A stretch of 64,000 nucleotides of DNA from Bacillota bacterium (GTDB lineage Bacteria > Bacillota > Clostridia > Christensenellales > UMGS416): the NCBI GenBank assembly GCA_023435705.1, contig JAEYRH010000009.1, forward strand, positions 310,001 to 374,000. The letters are read 5' to 3'. Below the pieces are notes generated by a model. That model made no database searches. It saw only the letters and a program-made list of their open reading frames with translations, and was not told where the DNA came from. This document shows positions 40,141 through 47,959 of this stretch, piece by piece. The position numbers and the translations under genes are program-made. Within the stretch, counting starts at the first letter, position 1; the number at the start of each line of letters is the position of its first letter.

Positions 40141-41151
40141 TCAGTTTTTTGACTGATTCAAAAAGTCCTTCGCCCGATCCAGTAATTCGGCCTTTTTTTT
40201 GTCATCCATGCCGCTTAACAGCCTGTTCACCGTGTCCTTGATGCCATCGGCCTGAGCGGGCGTCACATTCTTGATTTGCTGAGCAGGTGCTGCTGTGGGC
40301 TGCTGGTTCATCATGCCGCCCAGCATGCCGGCCATGCTGCCGATGTTGCCCAAACCACCCAGAGCACCCAAACCGCCCAAGCCCTGGCCGCTGCCGGCGC
40401 CTTTCAGTGTGTTCACCAGGCTCAGCACCTGAGTGGCCCGGCCCAGGCTGGACGCGCTGCCGGTCTGCATGTTACGGCTCAGCACATTCAGCAGGCCGAT
40501 GCTGCGGTCCATCGGGTTGGCCGGTGCGGAGGTGGTGAATACCCCTGTGTTGTTGATATTGCGCAACTCATCGGCAATTCCCATTATTTTGCCCACTCTT
40601 GCGACAGAAGCCCCGCCGGAACCGGGCAAATAGCCGGACAGGTCGTTGAGCAGGCCCCTGATTTCGTGGGGTTTGGGCCCTGGCCTTGCGATTCTGGCAG
40701 GCCTTGGCTGCGCAGCCGGCACAGCCTGTTGAATGGTCGTGTCAGATATCGGGGGCGTTTGCACCTCGCGCAGGCTGTGCGGTTTGCGGCCTGTCTGCGC
40801 CATGGCCACCTGCGGGGCCGTAGCGGCTTTCACTGAGATGTCACGCTCACTCTTTACATCCGGAAATGGCTGCGCCGCACTTGCACGGGCCGAGGGCTGC
40901 CCGCGTCCCTTCTGCATCGCACCGGCAGCCAGTGCCAGCGGCAGCGGGCCCATATTACCCAGGGTGGCGCCAAGCCCGGCCAACGGGTTCGCCGGGGATG
41001 CCTTGGCTTTCGGCGCCGGGGCCTTGCTTGGATCGGCAGGCGTTGAGGCGGGGTGATTATGTATTTCCACGGTTTGCGCTGGCTCCGGCTCGATGGCGGT
41101 GATGTCATGCTGCTTTTGGGCGCGGCGTCTCTTGGGCCTGTTGTCAATCAT
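40141..41151 (-). CDS. Low-complexity protein, unknown
   Basis: A 336-residue protein with no signal peptide or TM helix. Residues 1-160 are Pro/Ala/Gln/Lys-rich and probably disordered (RPKRRRAQKQH, KAPAPKAKASPA). Residues about 175-240 (GLLNDLSGYLPG ... GKIMGIADELRNINN) and a Gly/Leu/Met-rich tract (GLGGLGALGGLG) precede a short helical end, MDDKKKAELLDRAKDFL. I do not recognise the family. CAGGAGGGCTCAGC fixes the ATG at 41151. The divergent gene at 41295 also ends in a charged helix with KKLDDLVRYL, so the two may function together. Confidence 0.7.
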   Translation of the reverse strand: MIDNRPKRRRAQKQHDITAIEPEPAQTVEIHNHPASTPADPSKAPAPKAKASPANPLAGLGATLGNMGPLPLALAAGAMQKGRGQPSARASAAQPFPDVKSERDISVKAATAPQVAMAQTGRKPHSLREVQTPPISDTTIQQAVPAAQPRPARIARPGPKPHEIRGLLNDLSGYLPGSGGASVARVGKIMGIADELRNINNTGVFTTSAPANPMDRSIGLLNVLSRNMQTGSASSLGRATQVLSLVNTLKGAGSGQGLGGLGALGGLGNIGSMAGMLGGMMNQQPTAAPAQQIKNVTPAQADGIKDTVNRLLSGMDDKKKAELLDRAKDFLNQSKN

Positions 41152-41294
41152 GCTGAGCCCTCCTGTCTGGGATATCCCGTATCCATTGTATGCTCTGCAG
41201 CAACCGGAGGTTCGCCGGGCTTTTGGAGGGTGCTGTGACAATCGGGCCTCTGCCGTAATATGAATAACATAGGTGATTGATGGGAGGGATGATC

Positions 41295-41588
41295 ATGCGT
41301 GAAAAGAGCCTGCGGGACCTCATGCGCGAAAAGAAGGTTTCCCCGGAAACCCTGACCAGCGAGCAGAAGGCGCAGTTTGAAAAGCTCAAGGATTCGGTGG
41401 GCCAATACAAGGATAAGGACCTGTCGGACATCATGCACGAGTTGGACCGCATGAAGCTCAACAAGGATGTAGCCGAGAAATTGAAGGGTAAGGAGCTGGA
41501 CACCTTTGCCAACACCCTCAAGCCTGTGCTGAGCCGCGACCAGCAGAAAAAGCTTGATGACCTGGTGAGATATCTGCGCCAGGGCTGA
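41295..41588 (+). CDS. Small helical protein, unknown
   Basis: A 97-residue, highly charged, all-helical protein (REKSLRDLMREKKVSPETL ... LSRDQQKKLDDLVRYLRQG) without Cys, TM helices or a signal peptide. The last 20 residues resemble the end of the divergently encoded 336-residue protein. GGAGG seven bases before the ATG at 41295 supports this start over Met codons at 41277 and 41289. The family is not recognised. The 143-bp gap between the pair should hold both promoters, although I find no strong -35. Confidence 0.72.
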   Translation: MREKSLRDLMREKKVSPETLTSEQKAQFEKLKDSVGQYKDKDLSDIMHELDRMKLNKDVAEKLKGKELDTFANTLKPVLSRDQQKKLDDLVRYLRQG

Positions 41589-41628
41589 CGGACCCCGCTC
41601 ACCTCTGCCATTGCCCATTACATAGCGC

Positions 41629-41690
41629 CAGATCCTCCCATGGGGGAGGGAAAGGGGCTTGCGAGGGGTACCCCTCGTACTGTTGCGAGG
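41629..41690. repeat. Intergenic palindromes before the subtilase gene
   Basis: CCTCCC-ATG-GGGGAGG and CGAGGGGTACCCCTCG lie back to back in the 111-bp gap; same GC-rich style as the other repeat elements. They would fold in the 5' leader of the subtilase gene. Confidence 0.55.
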
Positions 41691-41699
41691 TGAGCATGT

Positions 41700-42887
41700 A
41701 TGAGCAGGACGTTTAACCGCAAAATCGACCCGGCGGTGCGCAATGCCGTCAAAGTGGCTGCCGATGAGCCGTGCCGTGTGATTCTGTTTGCCAATGAGTA
41801 TCAAAAGATCAAGCCGCTGCTTGACAACATGGGTGTGAAGGTTTCCGCCGAGATCCCGCTGATCCAGGGTTATGTGGTGGAATTCCCGTACAGCCAGCTC
41901 AACAAGCTGGCGGGGCAGAGGCAAGTGAAGTATATCGCGGCTGATCTGGATATCAAGGCCCAAATGAGGATTGCCTCACAGGCGGTGCAGGTAGACGAAC
42001 TGCACAAGGCTGGCATCACCGGCCAGGATGTGGGGATTGCGGTGCTGGATACGGGGATCTACCCCCACCCTGACTTTACGATGCCCAGAAACAGGATTGC
42101 CGCCTTTCTGGACATCGTGAACGGCAAGACGTCGCCTTATGACGACAATGGCCACGGCACATTTGTGTCCGGCGTGGCGGCTGGCAGCGGGTATGCCTCC
42201 AACGGCGTCTACAAGGGGATCGCCCCCGACGCCCACATCATCTCCATCAAGGTGATGGATGAGATGGGAAACGGCAGGTCATCCGACGTGCTTTCCGCGC
42301 TGCAATGGGTGGCTGATCATTATGAAAAACTCCGCATCAAGGTGGTCTCCATGTCACTGGGCACGTTCGCCGGAGACTTGCGCCGTGACGACGCGATGGT
42401 GCGCGGTGTGGAGACGCTCTGGAAGCGGGGCATCACCGTGGTGGCTGCTGCCGGCAATGAAGGCCCGGAGCCTTCCACGATCACGGTGCCGGGCATCAGC
42501 CCGGTGATCCTCACGGTGGGTTCGGTGGACGACAAGCGTACGGTTGACACTGCCGACGACACCATTCCGGACTTCAGCAGCCGGGGCCCGGTGCGCTTCA
42601 AGGCCAAGCCCGATGTGGTGGCGCCCGGCGTCAACATCGTGTCGGTGAACACCGACAAGGAGTATCAGCCCGGCAGCAAGCAGAGCAAGCTCAGAAACAA
42701 CTACACGGTCATGTCTGGCACGTCGGTTTCCACACCGTTGGTGGCTGGTGTGGTCGCGCTGCTCTGCCAGAAGCATCCAGACTGGACTCCTGACACCATC
42801 AAAAGCCAAATCATGAAGAACGCCAGCCAAGTGACCGGCCAGCTGAACCTGGAGGGCAGGGGCATGATCCGGGCGCAGAAACTCTAG
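41700..42887 (+). CDS. Intracellular-type subtilisin-like serine protease (S8)
   Basis: A 395-residue subtilase with the complete triad: Asp117 (VLDTGIYPHPDF), His152 (NGHGTFVSG) and Ser342 (SGTSVSTP). An N-terminal I9-like segment (about 20-85; VILFANEYQKIKPLLDNMG) resembles a propeptide. No signal peptide is visible, so it is probably cytoplasmic, like Bacillus IspA/AprX-type enzymes involved in protein turnover. GCGAGGTGAGCATGT precedes the ATG. A long hairpin at 42903-42941 follows the gene. Confidence 0.93.
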   Translation: MSRTFNRKIDPAVRNAVKVAADEPCRVILFANEYQKIKPLLDNMGVKVSAEIPLIQGYVVEFPYSQLNKLAGQRQVKYIAADLDIKAQMRIASQAVQVDELHKAGITGQDVGIAVLDTGIYPHPDFTMPRNRIAAFLDIVNGKTSPYDDNGHGTFVSGVAAGSGYASNGVYKGIAPDAHIISIKVMDEMGNGRSSDVLSALQWVADHYEKLRIKVVSMSLGTFAGDLRRDDAMVRGVETLWKRGITVVAAAGNEGPEPSTITVPGISPVILTVGSVDDKRTVDTADDTIPDFSSRGPVRFKAKPDVVAPGVNIVSVNTDKEYQPGSKQSKLRNNYTVMSGTSVSTPLVAGVVALLCQKHPDWTPDTIKSQIMKNASQVTGQLNLEGRGMIRAQKL

Positions 42888-42902
42888 GCCAGGCAACATA
42901 AC

Positions 42903-42941
42903 CGCAAAGAGAGGGCGGCACCGAGCCGGCCTTTCTTTGCG
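42903..42941 (+). terminator. Hairpin after the subtilase gene
   Basis: CGCAAAGA (42903-42910) pairs with TCTTTGCG (42934-42941), with a GC-rich inner stem. No T-run follows, so termination is plausible but not certain. Confidence 0.55.
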
Positions 42942-42993
42942 TATGCATGCCGAAACCCTGATTGCCGAAAGGCACCCCCATGGAGATATGGGG

Positions 42994-43022
42994 TTGACAG
43001 GGCTGCCCGATTCGGCTACAGT
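42994..43022 (+). promoter_or_regulatory. Promoter of the chromate transporter operon
   Basis: TTGACA (42994-42999), a 17-bp spacer and TACAGT (43017-43022), 85 bp before the first start. Confidence 0.7.
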
Positions 43023-43106
43023 GCAAACGGTTGATGCCGCTCAGGCGCATAACAGCCTGTTGATACGGCTAAGGTATGATGAAAGCATTTCAGGCAGGAT
43101 GGGCAC

Positions 43107-43664
43107 ATGCAAAAGTTACGGCACCTGACAAAAATATTCCTGATCTTTTTTAAGATCGGCGCGTTTACGATTGGCGGCGGCATGGCCATGCTGCCGGTGA
43201 TCCATAAGGAGATCGTGGATAAGAATAAATGGATGAGCGACGAGGAGATGCTTGATGTGTTCGCCGTGTCGCAATCGATGCCCGGCGTGATTGCCATCAA
43301 CGCCTCCATCTATGTGGGCTTCCGCCTGGCGGGCCTGCCCGGCGCGCTGGCGGCCACATTCGGATCTGTGCTGCCATCGTTCATCTCCATCCTATTGGTG
43401 CTCACGGTGCTATCCTTCGTGCAGGGCAACGCCTATGTGGAGCGGGCGTTTGCCGGTATCCGGGCGGCCGCGGCGGCCCTCATCCTGCGTGCGGCGATCA
43501 AGCTTGGGCGCCAGTCCATGAAGAAGTGGCTGGATTATGCCATCGCCGCAGCCGCCTTTGTTATGATTGTGTTCTTTGACGTGAGCGTGATCTATGCCAT
43601 TCTGATGGGCGCGGCGGTGGGCCTGGCCTTCCATGTGGTTGGGAGGGCCAAAAAGCATGCTTAA
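43107..43664 (+). CDS. Chromate transporter family protein, half 1
   Basis: A 185-residue, five- to six-helix protein of the CHR family, short-chain type. Signature motifs are FFKIGAFTIGGGMAMLPVI near the N-terminus and SQSMPGVIAINASIYVGFR. Short CHR proteins work as heteromeric pairs encoded in tandem, and the second half follows at once. The family exports chromate in some bacteria, but many members have other anion substrates, so the substrate here is unknown. GCAGGATGGG precedes the ATG; a TTGACA-17-TACAGT promoter lies 85 bp upstream. Confidence 0.9.
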   Translation: MQKLRHLTKIFLIFFKIGAFTIGGGMAMLPVIHKEIVDKNKWMSDEEMLDVFAVSQSMPGVIAINASIYVGFRLAGLPGALAATFGSVLPSFISILLVLTVLSFVQGNAYVERAFAGIRAAAAALILRAAIKLGRQSMKKWLDYAIAAAAFVMIVFFDVSVIYAILMGAAVGLAFHVVGRAKKHA

Positions 43665-44244
43665 GCTGTGGCAGTTGTTTTTTGTATTCTTCAAGTTGGG
43701 CTTGTTCAGCTTTGGTGGCGGCTATGCAATGCTGCCACTCATCTATCAGGAGATTCAGAAGTTTGGCCTCATGGACCCCACCGAGTTTTCCAACCTGGTC
43801 GCGATCTCGCAAATGACGCCGGGCCCCATTGCAGTGAACGCTGCCACCTATGTGGGCTTCAAGTCCGCCGGTGTGCTGGGGTCCATCGCGGCCACGGTGG
43901 CAGTTTCGCTGCCGGCCTTTGTAATCATCATCCTGGTAGCCCACTTTTTGCAGAAGTTCAAGGCCAGCAAGCCGCTGCAGGCGGTGCTGGGCGGCATCCG
44001 CCCTGCCACGGTGGGGATGATTGCATCGGCCTTCATCTTCTTTGCGGACAACACGCTGGTCAATAGCGAGTTGATCCAAACCCTCGTTTCATCGCACGCC
44101 TCGATCTGGCCGCAGATGGGCAGTATCTTCAGCCTGCCGGCAATCCTGATTGCCGTGGCGGCGTTTGTGTCGGCTGAGAAATTTAAGGTGGACCCGGTGA
44201 TCGTGATCCTGGCGGCAGGGGTCATCGGCGCGTTTGTGATGTAA
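43657..44244 (+). CDS. Chromate transporter family protein, half 2
   Basis: A 195-residue partner of the preceding protein, with the same signatures: FFKLGLFSFGGGYAMLPLI and SQMTPGPIAVNAATYVGFK. The ATG at 43657 lies eight bases inside the end of the first gene and follows GGGAGG, so the pair is translationally coupled. The two halves are clearly homologous (about one third identical by eye), as expected from an old duplication giving antiparallel halves of one carrier. An APH-fold gene follows after 18 bp. Confidence 0.9.
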   Translation: MLKLWQLFFVFFKLGLFSFGGGYAMLPLIYQEIQKFGLMDPTEFSNLVAISQMTPGPIAVNAATYVGFKSAGVLGSIAATVAVSLPAFVIIILVAHFLQKFKASKPLQAVLGGIRPATVGMIASAFIFFADNTLVNSELIQTLVSSHASIWPQMGSIFSLPAILIAVAAFVSAEKFKVDPVIVILAAGVIGAFVM

Positions 44245-44262
44245 CCGCGGCATGGAGAATTT

Positions 44263-45117
44263 ATGATGTTTTCTGAAGATTATGTCGCCAATCATATCAG
44301 CCAATTTGAACTGCTGACCCGATCCTCCAACGAGGTGTATCGGTTTACTCACAACCAGCAAAGCTATATCCTCAAGAAGAGTTGGATGTCGCCGGACAAT
44401 CTGTCTCCCTTTTGGTATGGGCTTCATCGGGTGTTCGGTTTTGATTTTGACATACAGCGCAAACACCTCAGCAGCGTGCTGCAACGGCTGCGCAATCCTC
44501 ATATTAATGTCGCAGAGCTCATCTGCACCAGTGACGCATCCCGCTGGCAGATCTTCAGGGAAGCGGACGGCGTGAAGTATGAGCCGGATGAGTTTCCTGA
44601 CAGCGCGGAGATCGAACGCCAGCTGGGGCTATACATCGGATATCTTCACAGCATCGAATATGATTGCTACGGCGTCTATCCTGATCCGAACAGGAAGGGC
44701 TGCTTCCGGCAGGACATGAGTGGCTGCATGCAGCACATCATGGAAACCCATTGGAAGAATGACGAATGTGTGTGGGATTGCTTCAACACCATTTTGCATT
44801 GCGACATTGCACCGCAATCCTACAGCCTGATTATGCCGGATATCTCAGCCAACCAGTTCGTCTATTCCCATGACCTGGGCAGGATCAACGCTGTTGTAGA
44901 CGTTGACGCTTATGTGGTTGGGCCGCGGGAGTGGGAGCTTTGCATCCTGGAGATGTGCCTGAACAACCGAAGGCCGTTCGCCGATGGCTATGAGCAATAC
45001 CAGAACCTGCCGGACCTCAGCCAATGCCGCAGCTTTTATCGGTTTTTCTCCTACCTTTGCAACCCTTGGGAGAAGGTTGACTTGCAAAAGTTCATGACCG
45101 ACCACTGCATTTTGTAG
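44263..45117 (+). CDS. Aminoglycoside phosphotransferase-fold protein
   Basis: A 284-residue protein resembling the APH/choline kinase fold: nucleotide-binding YRFTHNQQSYILKKSW with a candidate Lys near residue 38, a catalytic-loop-like segment (LIMPDISANQFVYSHD), and a metal-binding-like VDVDAYVVGPREWELCI near residue 210. The usual HxD of the loop is replaced by PD, so activity on a small alcohol is likely but not certain. It probably shares the transcript of the chromate-type genes (18-bp gap). GGAG lies before the paired ATG codons at 44263 and 44266. Convergent with the radical SAM gene. Confidence 0.65.
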   Translation: MMFSEDYVANHISQFELLTRSSNEVYRFTHNQQSYILKKSWMSPDNLSPFWYGLHRVFGFDFDIQRKHLSSVLQRLRNPHINVAELICTSDASRWQIFREADGVKYEPDEFPDSAEIERQLGLYIGYLHSIEYDCYGVYPDPNRKGCFRQDMSGCMQHIMETHWKNDECVWDCFNTILHCDIAPQSYSLIMPDISANQFVYSHDLGRINAVVDVDAYVVGPREWELCILEMCLNNRRPFADGYEQYQNLPDLSQCRSFYRFFSYLCNPWEKVDLQKFMTDHCIL

Positions 45118-45128
45118 GGCCTGTTTTC

Positions 45129-46253
45129 TCAGTACTCGAGCAGTGCCGGTCTGTATGCCTCGGGTAACAGTTCTTCACAGAGGAACCGGAAGCTGTCGTC
45201 ATTCAGGATCGGCAAAAACGCTTCGTAGGGGATCCTTGAAAACTCACAGCCATAGTTGCTGGCACCAAACCACTTGCCCTCTTTGGCGCTGAGGTTCAGC
45301 CCTCTGGCAAATTTGGTGCGGTTGGAGCAGTCGTGCACTGCCAGATCCCATTGTTCCTCGCTGGCAAGTTTCATCAGTTTCAGCGTGAGCTCCCTGCTCC
45401 AGACGGGGGAAATGTAGCCGTGGCGGCAAAGATACAGGTTTTCCCCGAAATAATTGCCGATGTTGTTCTCATTCAGATGCAGCTCGGCGCAATTGATGAA
45501 GTCGAGGCCGGTCTGTAAAACTGCTCGCTTCTTCTGCAAAAACGCGTCAGAAAACTCCGGCGTCATCGGCGTTTCAATGCCGACACTGCGGATATACTTT
45601 TTTGCAATGCCTATGTTTTCGATCACTCTGTCTGCGCAATTGGACGCCCCCAGGTTGAACCGGATCTCATCAAGGCCCGCCTCACCCAGCGCACGCAGGG
45701 TTTCCTCCGTAGCCAATGTGCCGTTTGTGTAGAGGTGCTGATGAACCTGCGCCTCACGGAATTTCCGCACGATTGGGTAGTACTTCTCGATTTCAATAAA
45801 CGGTTCCAGATAGACATAGGAAACCCCTGTGGGCTTGTGGTGGGTTGATAGGAGCAGGTCCAGATCCCGCTCATAGAACTTGGTGCCGCCGATTTCCCAC
45901 ATGCCCTCGCCCACCGGCGGGATATGCCCGTGCTGGCCGAAGTCATAGCAGAACTTGCAGTTCAGGTTGCATTTGTTTGTCTTGCGGATCGCGCTGAGGC
46001 CCGTTCCCAGCAGGCAGGAGCGGCAGCCCTGCGGGAATTTCTCTTCGCTTCCTACAAAATAAGTTCTATTGTCAAGGCTCTTCAAACTTTTGATTTCAGC
46101 CATGAGCAAATCATTTTGATGATCAACAGCTGCCTCGATCTGCGCAAAGGCCGCGTATGCAATTTCCTCCTGCAATGCGCCCAGTTCTTCGTCCTCACCC
46201 AGTTGTGCGAAGTGGTCGAACCAGAGCAGTGCGTCGGTTTTTGAGATGTTCAT
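45129..46253 (-). CDS. Radical SAM protein of unknown substrate
   Basis: A 374-residue radical SAM enzyme. CNLNCKFC (Cys95, 99, 102) binds the 4Fe-4S cluster, and a CxxC pair (Cys77, 80; QGCRSCLLGTGLS) precedes it. SYVYLEPFIE, HLYTNGTLA and DEIRFNLGAS follow the barrel strands. I do not recognise a named subfamily. The start at 46253 (MNISKTDA) has GGGAGGACAA upstream and overlaps the nitroreductase stop (ATGA), so the two are translationally coupled. The nitroreductase may supply electrons or finish the same product. Confidence 0.85.
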   Translation of the reverse strand: MNISKTDALLWFDHFAQLGEDEELGALQEEIAYAAFAQIEAAVDHQNDLLMAEIKSLKSLDNRTYFVGSEEKFPQGCRSCLLGTGLSAIRKTNKCNLNCKFCYDFGQHGHIPPVGEGMWEIGGTKFYERDLDLLLSTHHKPTGVSYVYLEPFIEIEKYYPIVRKFREAQVHQHLYTNGTLATEETLRALGEAGLDEIRFNLGASNCADRVIENIGIAKKYIRSVGIETPMTPEFSDAFLQKKRAVLQTGLDFINCAELHLNENNIGNYFGENLYLCRHGYISPVWSRELTLKLMKLASEEQWDLAVHDCSNRTKFARGLNLSAKEGKWFGASNYGCEFSRIPYEAFLPILNDDSFRFLCEELLPEAYRPALLEY

Positions 46254-46783
46254 TTGTCCTCCCGGTTGTTTTGGCTCCATTGCTGCCACCGCACCATGCC
46301 GTCCTCCAGCTGTGTCCTTGGCTCCTTTGTCTCGGCTGGATACCCCAGATAGGCCACGCCCAGCGGCTCAATGTGTCGGGGCAGCTTGAGCGCCTGTCGC
46401 ATCGCCCACACAGCGGGTTTGATCGGCGTGACACCCAGCCAGACGGAGCCAAGGCCCATCGCTGTTGCGCCCAGCAGGATGTTTTCCATCGCGGCGGAGC
46501 AGTCCTGGATCCAGAAGCCTTTGCCCAAAGGCACCACACGGCGGAGGTCTCCGCACACCACAATGGCCGCCGGTGCTCCAAACTTGCCGAACATCGTTGC
46601 AGCGGCGAGCCTCTTCATCTGCGCCGGCTCATCCACGACCACGAAAGCCCAGGGTCGCTTGTTGGTGGCCGAGGGGGCTGCCGCGCCCAGTCGGCACAGC
46701 TCCATCAGCTTTTCCTTTTCCACCGGGCGATCTTCGTATTTGCGGATGGACCGGCGGGCATAGATGGCTTCAATGGCGGTCAA
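46250..46783 (-). CDS. Nitroreductase family protein
   Basis: A 177-residue FMN-dependent oxidoreductase. The start MTAIEAIYARRSIRKYEDRP and later SATNKRPWAFVVV, and AAMENILLGATAMGLGSVWLG are the canonical nitroreductase motifs for FMN binding. The start is TTG at 46783, eight bases after AAGGAG; the next ATG upstream (46822) has no ribosome site and would add a poor N-terminal tail. It probably reduces quinones, nitro groups or an unknown metabolite. First gene of a two-gene unit with the radical SAM gene. Confidence 0.9.
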   Translation of the reverse strand: MTAIEAIYARRSIRKYEDRPVEKEKLMELCRLGAAAPSATNKRPWAFVVVDEPAQMKRLAAATMFGKFGAPAAIVVCGDLRRVVPLGKGFWIQDCSAAMENILLGATAMGLGSVWLGVTPIKPAVWAMRQALKLPRHIEPLGVAYLGYPAETKEPRTQLEDGMVRWQQWSQNNREDK

Positions 46784-46850
46784 TTGTCGCACTCCTTTGC
46801 TCCGGCGGCACTCAAATGTCAAATCTTCGGGTTGCCGCGCAGTGTTGCTA

Positions 46851-47912
46851 TTACTTTATTTTCAGCGTTTGGATCATCTTCTTGATCGTTTCAAACTCAG
46901 CCTCATCCGCCGTGTCCACGAAGATGTGCATGATGAGCGTATCATTCAAATATAGGTTGGTTTCGGCGCTGTAACCACCGCCGCTTGACTCATAAGACAA
47001 CCACTCGACGTTCTTTTTAAGAAGCTTCCCTTCTGTTTTTGTCAATTGGTTCTCTTTAATACCTCTTTGCGGATACCTCATCGTGGGGTGCTCACCGATG
47101 TAGATCCCGATGGAAGGTGCGGGTTCGCCGAGTTTTACGTATTTCATAAGATAAAACACGGAGAAGTCCGGCCCCTCTTGTTGTGCAACCACATAGTTCT
47201 TATCCAGCCGAATGGTGAGGCTGTTTTGGCCCAGTCTTTCCTCGTGGGCCTTGCCGTCTATTTTACGGGAGCCGGGCACAATGGAATCCAGAATGCGCCC
47301 CGCCTGCTTCTGGCATAGGACTTCGTCCGCTGCTGTCTCCGGCGTTGCATATACACCGACGGTGACTATTGCGCCATCGTCAATGCCCACAACAGCACCC
47401 TTGATCAATACACTGCTGGCGCTCTTGTCAAGCTGCTCTGGAGAAAATCCAATCACCTCAATGTCGTCGCCAGATTGCTTCACAGTCTCTGCGGTATAGG
47501 TAAAGCCCTTCCCGTAACGCAATTTCAGTATGGCATCCAGATCTTTCTCCAAATTGTCCGTTGTGTAGAACGTTTCTTGAGCATAAAGGACCATCTGCTG
47601 CCCTTCGCCCTCCAGCACAAGCCTTGTCTCCGCCTTGCTCGATATCTGGGCGCCCATGGCATCCGATTGCATGGCTTCATCTTCTGCTCCCACCGGCATC
47701 TGCACCGTCAGCCTGTCACTGATCAGCGAGAAGGGATATTGGCTGAGCTCACGCTCCAGGATGGGCAAAGAGGAGGTTTCGGCAGGCCTCGCCGTGGGTG
47801 TTTCCGCCTCGCCGATGCGGCCCGCCAACACGGAAATTGCATCGCAGGAAACCAAATAGAAAGAAACCAGAGCAATGAGGGACAGGGCTACCAACCGTTT
47901 TCTTGTCACCAT
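46851..47912 (-). CDS. Putative lipoprotein, unknown
   Basis: A 353-residue exported protein. The N-terminus (MVTRKRLVALSLIALVSFYL) ends in the lipobox LVSC, giving a lipoprotein with Cys at about residue 23. The mature part is rich in beta strands and acidic residues, with two similar halves (LVLEGEGQQMVLYAQETFYT and NYVVAQQEGPDFSVFYLMK) suggesting an internal duplication. The family is not recognised. GGAGGAAAGCGC precedes the ATG at 47912. It follows the ABC-F gene by 47 bp and may be co-transcribed with it. Confidence 0.78.
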   Translation of the reverse strand: MVTRKRLVALSLIALVSFYLVSCDAISVLAGRIGEAETPTARPAETSSLPILERELSQYPFSLISDRLTVQMPVGAEDEAMQSDAMGAQISSKAETRLVLEGEGQQMVLYAQETFYTTDNLEKDLDAILKLRYGKGFTYTAETVKQSGDDIEVIGFSPEQLDKSASSVLIKGAVVGIDDGAIVTVGVYATPETAADEVLCQKQAGRILDSIVPGSRKIDGKAHEERLGQNSLTIRLDKNYVVAQQEGPDFSVFYLMKYVKLGEPAPSIGIYIGEHPTMRYPQRGIKENQLTKTEGKLLKKNVEWLSYESSGGGYSAETNLYLNDTLIMHIFVDTADEAEFETIKKMIQTLKIK

Positions 47913-47959
47913 GTTGCGCTTTCCTCCTTGCAGAATAGCCGCAATGACTTGGTTGTTTT

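Noticed and set aside
42937..43128. 63-codon open frame before the chromate transporter genes
   Set aside because: No ribosome site, spans the predicted promoter, and the translation resembles no protein.
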